From Moraxella bovis (lineage in GTDB: Bacteria; Pseudomonadota; Gammaproteobacteria; Pseudomonadales; Moraxellaceae): a DNA stretch of 20,229 bases. Both the position numbers and the translations under genes were made by a program. The first letter of the stretch is position 1; every line of letters starts with the position of its first letter. Positions 7,761 through 15,527 of the stretch are shown here, piece by piece. The stretch lies in contig NZ_MUXV01000044.1 in assembly GCF_002014975.1 (NCBI RefSeq), positions 1 to 20,229 of the forward strand. The letters run 5' to 3'. The notes below the pieces were generated by a model. That model saw only the letters and a program-made list of their open reading frames with translations, did not search any database and had not been told where the DNA came from.

Positions 7761-8139
7761 ATGATTAAAGTGCATTGCCTAACGATAGGTTGGGTACAAA
7801 TCAAAATTCATCATCAACTGGCACGCTTTTTTGCCCGTCCTCTTCGTGTACTTGATGTGCTGACCAATATGAAATCGCCCAAACTGCCGATTGGGTGCTG
7901 GCTGATTGAACACGATGAGGGCTTGATTTTGGTGGATACGGGCGAGAGTAGCCGTGCCAATGACAAGGGCTATCAGCCGTGGTAGCACCCATTTATGCAG
8001 TTTTGCGAACGCCGTGGTGTTAAGCCTAGCGAAGAAGTGGGCGAAGTGTTAAAAGCAAAAGGCTTTGACCCCTTAAAAATAGACACGGTGGTAATAACCC
8101 ATATGCACGGCGACCACGCAGGCGGATTACCCAATTTGT
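7761..8139 (+). pseudogene. Metallo-beta-lactamase-fold hydrolase pseudogene, cut by IS110
   Basis: The ATG at 7761 opens MIKVHCLTIGW, followed by SPKLPIGCWLIEHDEGLILVDTGE, the N-terminal half of an MBL-fold hydrolase of the lactonase-like type. At 7984-7986 an in-frame TAG follows CAG CCG TGG, where relatives often have two Trp (PWWHP). Downstream the same frame continues HPFMQFCERRGVKP, then VVITHMHGDHAGG with the HxHxDH zinc motif. Homology stops just after GGLPNL near 8139, where the IS110 element begins. The rest of the gene does not reappear on the far side. Both the amber codon and the truncation point to a dead gene. Confidence 0.75.
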
Positions 8140-8203
8140 AGCAACTGTATCCCTAAAGAATACAGTACCGCCAACCCTCATTAACTTTGTTGGCTTGTGG
8201 ATG

Positions 8204-9223
8204 TTACTTAACATTAAGATTAAGATGATAATCCGCTTGCCAAACACTGTCATTTCTAACAATGGCGTTAATGACGGTTAGGAGTTTACGCATACAAGCG
8301 TTGATGGCAACTTTAAAGGGTTTGCCTTTGCCTATCAAACGCTCATAAAACTGTTTAAATTTGGGTTCATATTGTCTTGCCACATTAGTGGCATTGTATA
8401 AGACATTACGAACCGATTGCCTACCCCCTTTGCAATGGCTCTTGTATTTAAGTGTACCACTTTCTTTGGGGTGTGGGGCAACGCCAACCAAGGAGGCGAT
8501 TTCTTTATTGCTTAATGTGCCAAGTTTTAGTAACATTGACATCAAGGTAGCAACCGTAACACCACCAATCCCCTTGATGTCTTTGAACTTTTTTGTGGTG
8601 TCATCAAAATGTTTGCTTAGGGTGTCGATATCTTGTTCAAGGTCTTTGATTTCCTTATCAAGATAAGCAATGATGCGTTCTACACTTAACTTTTGGCTGT
8701 CTTGAATTTGCCAAATACGGTTCTTTTCTTGTACACGCATTGCCACAAGCTGATGACGGCGTACTACCAAAGCCTCTAAGCGTTCTTGTTCTTCGCTTGG
8801 CGGGACATAGAGCAAATGACTAAGTTTGTCCTCATCAAGACTTAAAAACTTAGCATCAAAGGCAAGCATTTTGGCATCCTGATTGTCTGTCTTGGCATTA
8901 GAACAAGATTTAGCAAACTGGCTGGTTTTATTAGGATTGGCAATCACCACATTAAAGCCTGATTGATGCAGGGCTTTGGCAAGGGGGATTTCTAATCCAC
9001 CTGTACTTTCAAGCACCACCAAAGCTAGGTTTGTGCCTGCATAAGTGTTAAGATAAGCCATCGCTTGTTTGATGTCGCCTCCAGTGTTTGAAAAGGTTTT
9101 GGTTTTATCCTTACAAGAAAGTGACACCACAAAGACCTTTTTGCCCACATCAATGCCACAGTAAATGGGGTCATTGGGCTTGTTTACCACATTGGTTTTG
9201 GTTTGTTTAGCATTATTCATCAT
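8204..9223 (-). CDS. IS110-family transposase (DEDD recombinase)
   Basis: The 339-residue protein is full-length. The N-terminal RuvC-like domain shows YCGIDVGKKVFVVSL (first Asp), VVLESTGGLE (Glu) and NAKTDNQDAKMLA (Asp pair), the DEDD set. A coiled helical linker follows at about 155-215. The C-terminal transposase_20 domain has KGIGGVTVATLMSML, then SLVGVAPHPKESGTLKYKSH and GGRQSVRNVLY, with the Ser thought to make the covalent DNA link. These enzymes act with a non-coding RNA from the element's end to choose donor and target. AGGT lies just upstream of the tandem ATGs at 9223 and 9220. Confidence 0.92.
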   Translation of the reverse strand: MMNNAKQTKTNVVNKPNDPIYCGIDVGKKVFVVSLSCKDKTKTFSNTGGDIKQAMAYLNTYAGTNLALVVLESTGGLEIPLAKALHQSGFNVVIANPNKTSQFAKSCSNAKTDNQDAKMLAFDAKFLSLDEDKLSHLLYVPPSEEQERLEALVVRRHQLVAMRVQEKNRIWQIQDSQKLSVERIIAYLDKEIKDLEQDIDTLSKHFDDTTKKFKDIKGIGGVTVATLMSMLLKLGTLSNKEIASLVGVAPHPKESGTLKYKSHCKGGRQSVRNVLYNATNVARQYEPKFKQFYERLIGKGKPFKVAINACMRKLLTVINAIVRNDSVWQADYHLNLNVK

Positions 9224-9229
9224 TAACCT

Positions 9230-9372
9230 GCCTTGTATTCGGTTTAGAGTCTATCAACTGTACGGTTTTGATTGATGAAAGGTTATCCACTCTTAAAGCT
9301 ACGACACGAACTTGTCTTGGTGGTTGCCCTTATGGTTCTAAGGTGCGTACAAGATGTGGATAACGGGTTTTT
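9230..9372 (-). ncRNA. Candidate bridge RNA (seekRNA) of the IS110 element
   Basis: The non-coding leader upstream of the transposase is strongly structured when read on the minus strand. A 9-bp closing stem is formed by GTTATCCAC (9364-9356) and GTGGATAAC (9290-9282). It encloses CTTGT/ACAAG and a small hairpin CCTTA-GAACCA-TAAGG. Downstream, ATCAA/TTGAT can form another stem-loop around 9250-9275. A perfect TATAAT at 9382-9377 lies just upstream. The family is known to encode its guide RNA in this place. Ends, loops and guides here are my inference. Confidence 0.5.
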
Positions 9373-9376
9373 GCTT

Positions 9377-9382
9377 ATTATA
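9377..9382 (-). promoter_or_regulatory. -10 hexamer for bridge RNA/transposase transcription
   Basis: TATAAT on the minus strand. The best -35 candidates (TTGTAT or CTTGTA, 9397-9403) are only 14-15 bases away, so full activity may need a -35 formed at the joined ends of a circular intermediate. Confidence 0.4.
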
Positions 9383-9402
9383 CCTTAAAAGGGGGTATAC
9401 AA

Positions 9403-9457
9403 GGTGTGTATGACGCACCTTTAAATAGAAAATCTTATTGGTGCGTCATACGCACCT
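9403..9457. repeat. REPIN-like pair of inverted palindromes
   Basis: Two 17-bp palindromic units face each other: GGTGTGTATGACGCACC (9403-9419) and GGTGCGTCATACGCACC (9441-9457). The second is a perfect 7-bp hairpin with loop CAT. Each is the reverse complement of the other apart from one base, separated by a 21-base AT-rich spacer. This is the geometry of a REP doublet. It abuts the IS110 left end. Confidence 0.6.
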
Positions 9458-9531
9458 ACTGTAATTGGTGTCTTTTGATGTTAAATGACAACATAACAAA
9501 AACACACTCCATTATCAATTATTATTTATTC

Positions 9532-9669
9532 TCATTTACTTGGATAAGTTCGCTCTCTTATTTGCCGTAAGACATCAGCTACACCCCAATTTTGCTTGAT
9601 GGCTTGACTGCCACAAAAGGCACAAGTGATTTGCCCTAATACACTCTTTTGTGATAGAGTACTTAAGTA
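9532..9669 (-). pseudogene. Zinc-ribbon ORF fragment, no start codon
   Basis: Reading leftward, a 45-codon open stretch contains ITCAFCGSQAIKQNWGV, then ADVLRQIRERTYPSK, ending in TGA at 9534-9532. The CxxCGSxxIKxNW pattern looks like half of a zinc ribbon of the kind found at the N terminus of some transposases. No ATG precedes it in frame; the upstream stop is at 9672-9670. It is the only sign of coding in the 9458-9728 stretch and may be debris of another mobile gene. Confidence 0.25.
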
Positions 9670-9728
9670 TCATGCCAAAAACATCATCCATGCTTTAGCA
9701 TCACCAACAACCCATTTTAGGACAAACC

Positions 9729-10040
9729 ATGCACAAATTCATCGCCTATATCCCCGAATCCGACCTAGAAAACGTCAAAACCGCCCTATTTAATGCAGGG
9801 GCAGGGCAATTTGACGGATACAGTCATTGTTCTTGGCAAGTGCTTGGCGTGGGACAATTTAAACCTTTAAAAGGGGCAAACCCTGCCATCGGTCAGATTG
9901 ACAAAATAGAACACGTTCCTGAGTGGCGGGTTGAGACCATCGTCCCTGATCACAGGCTCATGGATGTGGTGCGTGCTTACAAGTCCGCTCACCCTTATGA
10001 AGTGCCTGCTTACGATGTCTATCAGATGGCGGCGATTTAG
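9729..10040 (+). CDS. NIF3/YqfO-like small protein
   Basis: The 103-residue protein starts at ATG 9729 with AGGA six bases upstream and ends with TAG. MHKFIAYIPESDLENVKTAL, then GAGQFDGYSHCSW and a closing HPYEVPAYDVY match the small stand-alone form of the domain inserted in NIF3/YqfO proteins, which has a PII/CutA-like ferredoxin fold. The PYEVPAYD signature is the strongest evidence. The biochemical role in stand-alone form is not known. It precedes oppA by about 130 bases without an evident functional link. Confidence 0.75.
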   Translation: MHKFIAYIPESDLENVKTALFNAGAGQFDGYSHCSWQVLGVGQFKPLKGANPAIGQIDKIEHVPEWRVETIVPDHRLMDVVRAYKSAHPYEVPAYDVYQMAAI

Positions 10041-10173
10041 TGGGGCTTGCCAAGCGTGCCGACTTATGCCAAAATAGAACAACCATAGACAATATTGGCA
10101 TTTGGGAAAGTCAAAAAAACACCGATAATGGTGAGTATTATGGTTTATTGTCGCTATGAAATATGGAGTTTTT

Positions 10174-11856
10174 ATGACAACTCAATCTTTATTTTTTAAA
10201 AAGTTTTCCAAAAAATCCCTAGCCCTTGCCCTGCCTGTGTGCTTACCGCTGTTTTTTGGGGCGTGCAGTCAGCCTCAAAACCAAGCTCAAACAGGCGACA
10301 CCGCCGACAAGACAAGCGAGACCAAGACAGACACGACAAAATCCGACCGTGATACGCTGGTTATCAATAACGGTGCCGAAGTCGGTTCGCTTGACCCGCA
10401 CAAAACAGGGGGCGTGCCTGAGTCTGGGCTTGCCCGTCAGCAGTTTGTGGGGCTAGTGAGTACAGATGCTGATGGCAATCTTGAGCCTGCCATTGCCGAA
10501 AGCTGGGAGAGTGCCGACAACAAGGTGTGGACGTTCAAGTTGCGTGATGCCAAATGGTCAAATGGCGAGCCGATTACCGCTCATGACTTTGTGTTTAGTT
10601 TTCAGCGTATGGTTGACCCAAAGACGGCTGCCAACTTTGCCAACTATGTGGCGGATGCTAAGTTTTTGAATGCAAACGACATCATCGAAGGCAAAAAAAG
10701 CCCCACCGAGCTTGGCGTGAAAGCCATTGATGATAAGACCGTTGAGATTACCCTATCCGAGCCTGTGGCGTTTTTGCCTGACATGCTCACCTACACCGCC
10801 ATGCGACCTGTTCCCAAAAATGTGGTAGAGAAATTGGGCGATAACTGGTCAAAAATCGAAAACATCGTGGTAAACGGTCCATACATCATCAAAGAGCGTG
10901 TCATGGGCGAAAAAATCGTCCTTGCCAAAAACCCCCATTATTATGATGCCGACAAAGTCGCTATCCCAAACCTTGTGCTACTGCCGATTGATTCTGGACA
11001 GACGGACTACACTCGTTATCAGGCAGGAGAGATTGATGTGACTTATACCGACATTCCAAGCGACATTCTTGCTAAAGCTGACAAAAATGAAGTCAAAACA
11101 TCGCCATCGTTTTGCTCATATTATTATGAAATGAACGTCAATAAACCGCCCTTTGATGACGTGCGTGTTCGCCGCGCGATGACCTTGACTTTAGATAGAG
11201 AGCTGATTGCCGAAAAAGTGGCGGCTCGTGGCGAGACCCCTGCCTATCAGATGACCCCAAAAGTTACCGCCAACAACCCCAACTACACCCCAGATTGGCA
11301 AAAACTTGACAAAACCGCTCGCATTGCCGAAGCCAAAAAACTGCTGGCAGAAGCAGGCTACAACGAGCAAAACCCGTTGAAGTTTGAGCTACTCTACAAC
11401 ACCAGCGAAAACCACAAAAAAGTGGCGGTAGCGGCTCAGTCCTTATGGCAAGAAGCCCTTGGTGACACCATCAAGATTGAGCTACACAACCAAGAGTGGA
11501 AATCCTACCTTGCCACTCGCCGTAACCACGAACACCAAATGGCTCGTGCGGCATGGTGTGGCGACTACAACGACCCTGCTACGTTCCTAAACGTCATGAA
11601 AACCAAAGGCTCGGGCAACTATGGGGCGTATTCTAGTGCCGAATATGACAACCTACTAAAAACCGCCTACACCGCCAACAGCCCCGAAGAGCGCGCCAAG
11701 GTGTATCATGAGCTTGAAGCGATTTTGGACAAAGATGTGCCAAATGTGTGGGTGTATTATCAAGTGAACGTGCGTGCGGTAAAGCCATATGTCAAAGGCT
11801 ACTCAACCAAAGACGCTCTTGGCAACTGGCAAGCCCGCCATTGGTCATTTGAGTGA
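10174..11856 (+). CDS. oppA: Oligopeptide ABC transporter substrate-binding lipoprotein OppA
   Basis: This is the solute-binding protein of a peptide importer (SBP family 5), tethered in the periplasm as a lipoprotein. The ATG at 10174 with GGAG five bases upstream is preferred over ATG 10156, which has no ribosome site. The 560 residues begin with a basic, hydrophobic leader and lipobox FGAC (Cys31), then a Thr/Lys-rich linker. Family motifs are NNGAEVGSLDPHKTGG, AESWE, WTFKLRDAKWSNGEPITAHDFVFSFQR, PYIIKER, NPHYYDADKVAIP, FDDVRVRRAMTLTLDRE, EAKKLLAEAGY and ARAAWCGDYNDPATFL. These fit OppA rather than DppA. No permease or ATPase genes (oppBCDF) lie next to it, so partners must be elsewhere. 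A bidirectional terminator follows. Confidence 0.88.
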   Translation: MTTQSLFFKKFSKKSLALALPVCLPLFFGACSQPQNQAQTGDTADKTSETKTDTTKSDRDTLVINNGAEVGSLDPHKTGGVPESGLARQQFVGLVSTDADGNLEPAIAESWESADNKVWTFKLRDAKWSNGEPITAHDFVFSFQRMVDPKTAANFANYVADAKFLNANDIIEGKKSPTELGVKAIDDKTVEITLSEPVAFLPDMLTYTAMRPVPKNVVEKLGDNWSKIENIVVNGPYIIKERVMGEKIVLAKNPHYYDADKVAIPNLVLLPIDSGQTDYTRYQAGEIDVTYTDIPSDILAKADKNEVKTSPSFCSYYYEMNVNKPPFDDVRVRRAMTLTLDRELIAEKVAARGETPAYQMTPKVTANNPNYTPDWQKLDKTARIAEAKKLLAEAGYNEQNPLKFELLYNTSENHKKVAVAAQSLWQEALGDTIKIELHNQEWKSYLATRRNHEHQMARAAWCGDYNDPATFLNVMKTKGSGNYGAYSSAEYDNLLKTAYTANSPEERAKVYHELEAILDKDVPNVWVYYQVNVRAVKPYVKGYSTKDALGNWQARHWSFE

Positions 11857-11889
11857 TGTGGGTTTTTAAATTGGGAAAATTAGTACAAC

Positions 11890-11916
11890 AAAAAGGGCGA
11901 ATCACTCGCCCTTTTT
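11890..11916. terminator. Bidirectional terminator between oppA and dapE
   Basis: AAAAAGGGCGA (11890-11900) pairs perfectly with TCGCCCTTTTT (11906-11916) around ATCAC. A and T runs flank both sides, so it can end both convergent genes. Its GGGCGAATCAC core is shared with the repeats at 15482 and 16124. Confidence 0.85.
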
Positions 11917-11927
11917 ATATGGGTTTC

Positions 11928-13106
11928 TTACGCAATCAGCCTTTCCAAAACTTTCCCATAAATTTGCGTTAATTTCTCCAAATCATCGACCGCCACTTTT
12001 TCATCTATCTGATGAATGGTGTCATTTAATACGCCAAGCTCTACCACTTGGGCATTCATAATCGGAGCGATAAACCGCCCGTCCGATGTTCCCCCCGAGG
12101 TGGACAGCTTGCTGTCCGTGCCTGTAACGTCCTTGATGGCGGACACCACGGCATCCACAAACTCGCCTTTTGGGGTCAAAAACGGCTCGCCTGATAAATT
12201 CCACTCAATCGTATAATTTGCTTTTGAACTCCCAAAATGCTTATCCAAAATGGCGTGAGTTTTTGCCTGTAAGCTCTCGGCGGTGTTCTCGGTGCAAAAG
12301 CGAAAGTTAAACAGCACCTCCACGCTATTGGGTATGACGTTGGTCGCCCCTGTACCGCCGTTTATGTTGGAGATTTGCATACTGGTGGCAGGAAAATAGT
12401 CGTTGCCCGTGTCCCACTCACACGACACAAGCTCGGCAAGGGCGGGGGCAAGCTCGTGCATGGGATTGACCGCCAGATGTGGATAGGCGATGTGTCCTTG
12501 TTTGCCCGTTACGGTCAGGCGTGCGTTTAGTGAGCCACGTCTGCCGTTTTTGATGACATCGCCAAGTGTTGCCGTGCTAGACGGCTCGCCCACCAGACAA
12601 AAATCCATACGCTCACCCCGTTTGGCAAGCTCCAATACCACCTTGTGCGTGCCGTTAATCGCCACGCCTTCTTCGTCTGCGGTGATAAGTAGCGAAATAT
12701 CGCCCTTGTGGTCGGGGCAGGTCTTCACAAACTCATCGCACGCCACACAAAAGCAGGCAATGGCGGTTTTCATGTCAGATGCCCCACGCCCCCACAGATA
12801 GCCGTCAGCCACAGTCGCCGAAAAAGGCGAATACGTCCATAGGCTCTCATCGCCCACAGGCACAACGTCCGTATGCCCTGCAAAGCATAGGTGGGGGGCG
12901 GTGGGGTCGCTTCCTTTTTTCTTGGCGTATAGGTTTTTAATTTGGGCGTTTCTGCCGTTGTCATTTGGGTCGCCAAAATACAAAAATTCACAGTCAAAGC
13001 CCAATTTGCCCAAAAACTCTGCCAAGATATTTTGGCAGTCAAAATCATGGGGGGTAATGGACGGCTCTTTTAAAAGGGCGGTAGAAAGGGATAGGGTGGG
13101 TGTCAT
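11928..13106 (-). CDS. dapE: Succinyl-diaminopimelate desuccinylase DapE
   Basis: DapE is a dinuclear-zinc hydrolase of lysine/diaminopimelate synthesis. It turns N-succinyl-L,L-diaminopimelate into L,L-diaminopimelate plus succinate in the cytoplasm. The 392 residues cover the whole M20 peptidase family length. Metal and catalytic motifs are in order: [11 protein letters not shown] (ligand His and catalytic Asp), [11 protein letters not shown] (bridging Asp), TADEEG (general-base Glu and ligand Glu), VGEPSS, then [15 protein letters not shown] and [14 protein letters not shown] in the dimerisation domain, [10 protein letters not shown], and NDTIHQIDE (final His). It is the last gene of a leftward run, 36 bases after the EamA gene, and ends at the shared terminator. 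The ribosome site is weak. Confidence 0.95.
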   Translation of the reverse strand: MTPTLSLSTALLKEPSITPHDFDCQNILAEFLGKLGFDCEFLYFGDPNDNGRNAQIKNLYAKKKGSDPTAPHLCFAGHTDVVPVGDESLWTYSPFSATVADGYLWGRGASDMKTAIACFCVACDEFVKTCPDHKGDISLLITADEEGVAINGTHKVVLELAKRGERMDFCLVGEPSSTATLGDVIKNGRRGSLNARLTVTGKQGHIAYPHLAVNPMHELAPALAELVSCEWDTGNDYFPATSMQISNINGGTGATNVIPNSVEVLFNFRFCTENTAESLQAKTHAILDKHFGSSKANYTIEWNLSGEPFLTPKGEFVDAVVSAIKDVTGTDSKLSTSGGTSDGRFIAPIMNAQVVELGVLNDTIHQIDEKVAVDDLEKLTQIYGKVLERLIA

Positions 13107-13142
13107 GAGGGTTTCTTAAAATTAACAAATGAAAATATGAAT

Positions 13143-14012
13143 TTAGGAGTGGTTTTTCCTTTCTTTTAAAATCGGAATCACTGTAGAAAGCATTGCTGAG
13201 CCAATCACCAGCATGCTCCCCAAGGCGGTCATTGAACTCATTCGCTCGCCCAAAAATAAAAAAGCAAATAATACCCCAAATACAGGTTCTAAACTAATGA
13301 GCATGCCACTAATGTGGGCGGGCGTTTTATTAAGTCCAATATTCCAAAGTTTATAGGCAAACCAACTACACCCCAGCCCCAGATAAATAATAGAAAATAA
13401 ACCAAGCCAATTAAAATTCACTTGCCAATCTTTGATTAAAAATAATGATAAAGGCAAGCATAAAATCATTCCTTGTACCAATATTGCCGAAGTATAGACT
13501 TTATTATCTAGTTGTTTCATAATGTCTTTAGCAACATACAAACTTAATGCAAATCCAGTCCCTGCTAAAAATACCAATATAAGTCCAAACAAATTGACCG
13601 CTCCGTCATTTTGCGAACCCAATACCAATAAGCCAATGCCGATAAAAGCGATCAAACTTAACAGCCAATCATAAATCGCTACTTTTTGTTTAAATAATAA
13701 AAATCCCAATAATAATACCAATATTGGCTCTGTCCCAATCACAACTACCGCACTGCTTGCCGAAGTGTAAAACAATCCCATAAACTGCATAAAAATACCA
13801 ATAGGAAACATCAAAAAAGACACGCCCCACAGTTTTGTGCGAATGCGTTTTTCTATCAAAGGATATGTTTTGATAAAAAAAGGTAAGACAATCAAACTTG
13901 CGATGATAAATCGAAGTTCAATCGCCATTGCAGGGTCAAACATGGAATAGGCATATTTGCCTGCGGTAAATGAACTTGACCAAATTAATAAAGCGATGAT
14001 TATATAAATCAT
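13143..14012 (-). CDS. EamA-family (DMT superfamily) transporter
   Basis: This is a 289-residue, very hydrophobic inner-membrane protein with about ten membrane segments in two five-helix EamA repeats. The first repeat includes LLIWSSSFTAGKYAY, then YTSASSAVVVIGTEPILVLLLG. The second includes NIGLNKTPAHISGMLISLEPVFGVLFAFLFLGE; the EP(V/I) motif at the end of each repeat is typical. The substrate cannot be read from the sequence; relatives export amino acids or other metabolites. Its codons are visibly richer in A and T than those of dapE and the oxygenase gene on either side. It begins 31 bases after the oxygenase stop, so it may be co-transcribed. Confidence 0.85.
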   Translation of the reverse strand: MIYIIIALLIWSSSFTAGKYAYSMFDPAMAIELRFIIASLIVLPFFIKTYPLIEKRIRTKLWGVSFLMFPIGIFMQFMGLFYTSASSAVVVIGTEPILVLLLGFLLFKQKVAIYDWLLSLIAFIGIGLLVLGSQNDGAVNLFGLILVFLAGTGFALSLYVAKDIMKQLDNKVYTSAILVQGMILCLPLSLFLIKDWQVNFNWLGLFSIIYLGLGCSWFAYKLWNIGLNKTPAHISGMLISLEPVFGVLFAFLFLGERMSSMTALGSMLVIGSAMLSTVIPILKERKNHS

Positions 14013-14043
14013 GGTAAAATCTTTTCAAATAATTACAAAGTGA

Positions 14044-14649
14044 TTATATCAACCTCTCATCACACCGAAGCCAAGTGGCAATCGAAAACCGCCTACGATG
14101 AGTGATTTCCACTTGGTGTAACAAATTACTATCAAACACCACAAGGCGGTTAAGTTGTGGTAAAAGCCCGGTAGTCTCGCCCGTTTTATCCACCACCGTT
14201 ATCGCACCGCCATTGTCCGCCGTCCAGTTATCATTTAAATAAAACACCGCAGAGATGACCCGCTCGTCTCGCCCTTTGGGGTTATCCGAGTGCCATTTGT
14301 AGCCAAAGCCTGACGGATAGCAAGCATAGTGGGCTTCTGATGAGCGAATGCCTGTGTACAGCGTGGCGTTAAAATACCGCCCAAGCTCGTCAATCGCCCC
14401 AAGGTACGCCGACCCCACAGGGCAGGACTCATCAATCCAGCGAATGCTGTCGCCACGAATGGCACTCTCTCGCTCGCCGTGGGTCAGATGAGCTTGCCTG
14501 TAATCTATAAATCCGCTCTCAGCTTGTAAGGCAGTCAAGTCGGTGGCATGAAAGACATCATCAAGCACCATGGTGCCTGTGGCGATAAAGTCGTCAAGTT
14601 TGGGGTCTATCAGGGTGTGCCAGTCGATGGCAAACGGTGTGGTTGTCAT
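14044..14649 (-). CDS. 2-oxoglutarate/Fe(II)-dependent oxygenase (prolyl 4-hydroxylase-like)
   Basis: The 201-residue protein carries the iron triad. YKWHSDNP gives His and Asp of the HxD motif, LLHQVEITHRRRFSIATW gives the distal His, and the following Arg is for 2-oxoglutarate. Between them are VISAVFYLND and GGAITVVD, the jelly-roll strands. HYACYPSGFGYKWHSD matches SM-20/P4H-like proteins, which hydroxylate protein or small-molecule targets; the target here is unknown. AGGAAT seven bases before ATG 14649 supports the start. It lies 40 bases downstream of the pRiA4b-like gene. Confidence 0.82.
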   Translation of the reverse strand: MTTTPFAIDWHTLIDPKLDDFIATGTMVLDDVFHATDLTALQAESGFIDYRQAHLTHGERESAIRGDSIRWIDESCPVGSAYLGAIDELGRYFNATLYTGIRSSEAHYACYPSGFGYKWHSDNPKGRDERVISAVFYLNDNWTADNGGAITVVDKTGETTGLLPQLNRLVVFDSNLLHQVEITHRRRFSIATWLRCDERLI

Positions 14650-14689
14650 GGTGTATTCCTATGTGAAATACCAAATATCAAAACCAAAA

Positions 14690-15427
14690 TCAAATCCCAA
14701 GCATCTCCATCGCCCGCACAAGCTCGCTCTCGCCCTTGGCGGTCAGTTGTACTCTGTGCGTGAGACTCACACAAGGCTTGATAAGCTCTCTTTTTAGCAT
14801 CTCATCGGCAATGCCTGCTTCCACCAAATCACCAAAGCGGGTGGGATTGGTCGGGTCGCCCACGATAAGCATCATGGCGGACAACAAGGACAGCTCAAAA
14901 TCCAGCTCGGGGCTGATGTTATTTGGGTCAAAGGGTGTATCTGCAAACTCGTCAGACTCATCGGCATATTGGGGTGGCATCTCGCCCACGGCTTTGATGA
15001 CGGTAAAGCGGTAGCTGTCAGCGTCATCGCTTTGGGTGATTTTTTCAATGCGAATGCGATGCAGCCAATCATCACCAAAATCAAACCAATAATAAATGTA
15101 TTCTTTTTCGGCTAAATTTAGCTCATCTAGCATGGTTGATGTGGGGTAGATTTTGTTTTCGCTGACAAATAAGTCATCATCCAACTGCCAACTGCCGTTC
15201 AGTAGAACGTGTTCATGGCAATCATTAAACAGCTTATTAAAACTGTCCATTTTGCCCCGAGCGATAAAAAACTGCCAAAGATGTTCATCATGGCGTTCAA
15301 ACAGGCGAAATATCTCTTGGTGTAATTCATCAAAACGGATATTGCCCGACACTTCGACAATGCGGTGCAACTCGTTAATGGGATAATGCGGTTCTACTAA
15401 GGATATTTTTAGGCGGTAGGTGTTCAT
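14690..15427 (-). CDS. pRiA4b ORF-3-family protein
   Basis: The 245 residues begin YRLKISLVEPHYPINELHRI, and then contain RFDELHQEIFRLF and YYWFDFGDDWLHRIRIEK. This is the pattern of the plasmid pRiA4b ORF-3 (IS1096 TnpR-like) domain, whose function is not known. The C-terminal 75 residues, after PFDPNNISPELDFE, form a separate helical extension ending in a short winged-helix-like stretch (LTAKGESELVRAME). An AGGA box lies about seven bases before ATG 15427. Despite the family's plasmid and IS names, nothing else here marks it as mobile. Confidence 0.75.
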   Translation of the reverse strand: MNTYRLKISLVEPHYPINELHRIVEVSGNIRFDELHQEIFRLFERHDEHLWQFFIARGKMDSFNKLFNDCHEHVLLNGSWQLDDDLFVSENKIYPTSTMLDELNLAEKEYIYYWFDFGDDWLHRIRIEKITQSDDADSYRFTVIKAVGEMPPQYADESDEFADTPFDPNNISPELDFELSLLSAMMLIVGDPTNPTRFGDLVEAGIADEMLKRELIKPCVSLTHRVQLTAKGESELVRAMEMLGI

Positions 15428-15481
15428 GGGGGCTTCCTTTGATGTTGTGGATTTAAGATGATTTTAAAATTTAGGCGTGTC

Positions 15482-15500
15482 GGGGCGAATCACATTGCCC
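15482..15500. repeat. Copy of the GGGGCGAATCACATTCGCCC palindromic repeat (one base lost)
   Basis: GGGGCGAATCACATT is followed by GCCC, identical to the copy on the minus strand at 16143-16124 except for one missing C. It lies in the 100-base gap between two leftward genes. Confidence 0.5.
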
Positions 15501-15527
15501 AAAGGCACGCCCGCCCCATAGTACCAT

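Larger units (their letters stand above)
8140..9410 (-). mobile_element. IS110-family insertion element (limits approximate)
   Basis: An intact IS110-type transposase gene lies between a short right end (about 8140-8203) and a long non-coding left end (9224 to about 9410). No terminal inverted repeats are evident, as expected for the family. The right limit is set by the end of MBL homology, and the left limit by a palindrome pair starting at about 9403. The short right end carries a hairpin, ACTGTAT (8144-8150) pairing with ATACAGT (8160-8166). Confidence 0.65.

Noticed and set aside
5452..7986. TAG read as Trp (recoding)
   Set aside because: TAG ends the gene at 9729, both affected genes carry other lesions (a frameshift in one, truncation in the other), and intact genes show no internal TAG.
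8142..9262. CAACTGTA occurs in both the right end (8142) and the leader (9255) of the IS110 element
   Set aside because: An eight-base match between two regions of this size is close to chance, so I do not claim it as a donor guide.
10066..10101. Inverted repeat ATGCCAA/TTGGCAT upstream of oppA
   Set aside because: Possibly an operator or weak terminator, but the arms are short, no T run follows, and I cannot name a regulator.
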